In this document: positions 12,764 through 12,985 of the stretch, piece by piece
How positions within the stretch are numbered: position 1 is the first letter of the stretch
Layout: each line of letters starts with the position of its first letter
Source of the DNA: JAYGED01 sp046582565
GTDB taxonomy: Bacteria > Pseudomonadota > Alphaproteobacteria > JAAXGF01
Direction: 5' to 3'
Length of the DNA stretch: 12,985 bases
NCBI GenBank assembly: GCA_046582565.1
Contig: JAYGED010000295.1
Coordinates: 1 to 12,985 of the forward strand
The notes under the pieces: generated by a model
Databases searched by the model: none
Told to the model about the DNA's origin: nothing
What the model saw: the letters and a program-made list of their open reading frames with translations, nothing else
Made by a program: the position numbers and the translations under genes

Positions 12764-12985
12764 CCACCGCGGCCGCCGTCTCAAGGCGCCGGCGGGAGGG
12801 GCGGTGCGGCCGACCCGTGACCGCATCCGCGAGGCGCTGTTCAACCGGCTCGCCCATAACCGCTGGCGGGATACGCCTCTGCCCCAGGACGCCGGCGTGG
12901 TCGACGGCTTCGCCGGGACCGGCGCCCTCGGCCTGGAGGCCCTGTCCCGGGGCGCCGCCCATGTCACATTCCTGGATAACGACCC
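12744..12985 (+). CDS. rsmD: 16S rRNA (guanine966-N2)-methyltransferase RsmD, 5' part only
   Basis: The start of an S-adenosylmethionine-dependent methyltransferase that modifies G966 of 16S rRNA; the 3' part runs off the window. The frame opens with GTG at 12744 and reads (M)RIVAGSHRGRRLKAPAG, the near-universal RsmD N-terminus. Then comes VRPTRDRIREALFNRL, the family's substrate-side segment, and VDGFAGTGALGLEALSRGA, motif I for S-adenosylmethionine binding (usually DLFAGSGALG). About 80 codons are visible, with no stop. The GTG start fits the family N-terminus exactly, but no strong ribosome binding site is seen. The 20-bp overlap with the pseudouridine synthase suggests coupled translation. 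An rRNA modification pair of this kind is a familiar arrangement in alphaproteobacteria. Confidence 0.93.
   Translation, partial: MRIVAGSHRGRRLKAPAGGAVRPTRDRIREALFNRLAHNRWRDTPLPQDAGVVDGFAGTGALGLEALSRGAAHVTFLDND

Noticed and set aside
1..12985. Mobile element, phage, CRISPR, toxin-antitoxin or defence system
   Set aside because: No transposase, integrase, terminal repeats, spacer arrays or known defence domains were seen. Composition is uniform apart from the short A+T-rich gap at about 10622-10662.

Overview
The window is GC-rich, tightly packed bacterial chromosome, with nearly every base coding and the largest intergenic gap about 145 bp. The proteins point to an alphaproteobacterium, possibly Rhodospirillales-like: a Yej-type peptide ABC transporter, a TAXI-type TRAP binding protein, a glutathione S-transferase of the GNKNYSSWS type, and a pseudouridine synthase followed directly by rsmD. 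The taxon is inferred from family resemblance, not from a marker gene. There are 15 genes, the two at the edges being partial. No tRNA, rRNA, CRISPR array, transposase, integrase or prophage gene is visible, so this looks like a core or housekeeping region.

Layout: (1) 1-2814, plus strand: the 3' end of yejE, then yejF (double-ATPase ABC protein), then a GhrA-type 2-hydroxyacid dehydrogenase joined to yejF by a TGATG overlap. (2) 5039-2826, minus strand: a class II glutamine amidotransferase of the EgtC/YafJ/Dug3 type followed 12 bp later by an M17 leucyl-type aminopeptidase. A glutathione S-transferase (5124-5777) diverges from them. (3) 8750-5797, minus strand: an AstE/AspA-family zinc deacylase that closely resembles DoeB, overlapping panC by ATGA, then a TAXI solute-binding protein with no permease in view. 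(4) 8808-10115, plus strand: an iron-type alcohol dehydrogenase of the hydroxyacid-oxoacid transhydrogenase (ADHFE1/HOT) type, diverging from the deacylase. A 20-base tandem duplication lies over its stop codon. (5) 10579-10157, minus strand: a stand-alone CheY-like receiver. (6) 10725-12985, plus strand: a VOC (glyoxalase-fold) protein, a class I amidotransferase-like gamma-glutamyl hydrolase (C26/PuuD type), an RsuA/RluB-type pseudouridine synthase and the start of rsmD.

No wholly new system is evident. The best leads are gene couplings. The EgtC/Dug3-like amidohydrolase plus M17 aminopeptidase, beside a GST, has the parts list of a glutathione or glutathione-conjugate degradation route. 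The DoeB-like deacylase is translationally coupled to panC, which suggests a supply of beta-alanine or a related amine from an N-acyl precursor. An A+T-rich, two-fold symmetric element carries a perfect TATAAT on both strands between the receiver gene and the VOC gene. Four start codons were set downstream of the longest possible ORF (amidotransferase, GST, deacylase, transhydrogenase), using ribosome binding sites and family N-termini.
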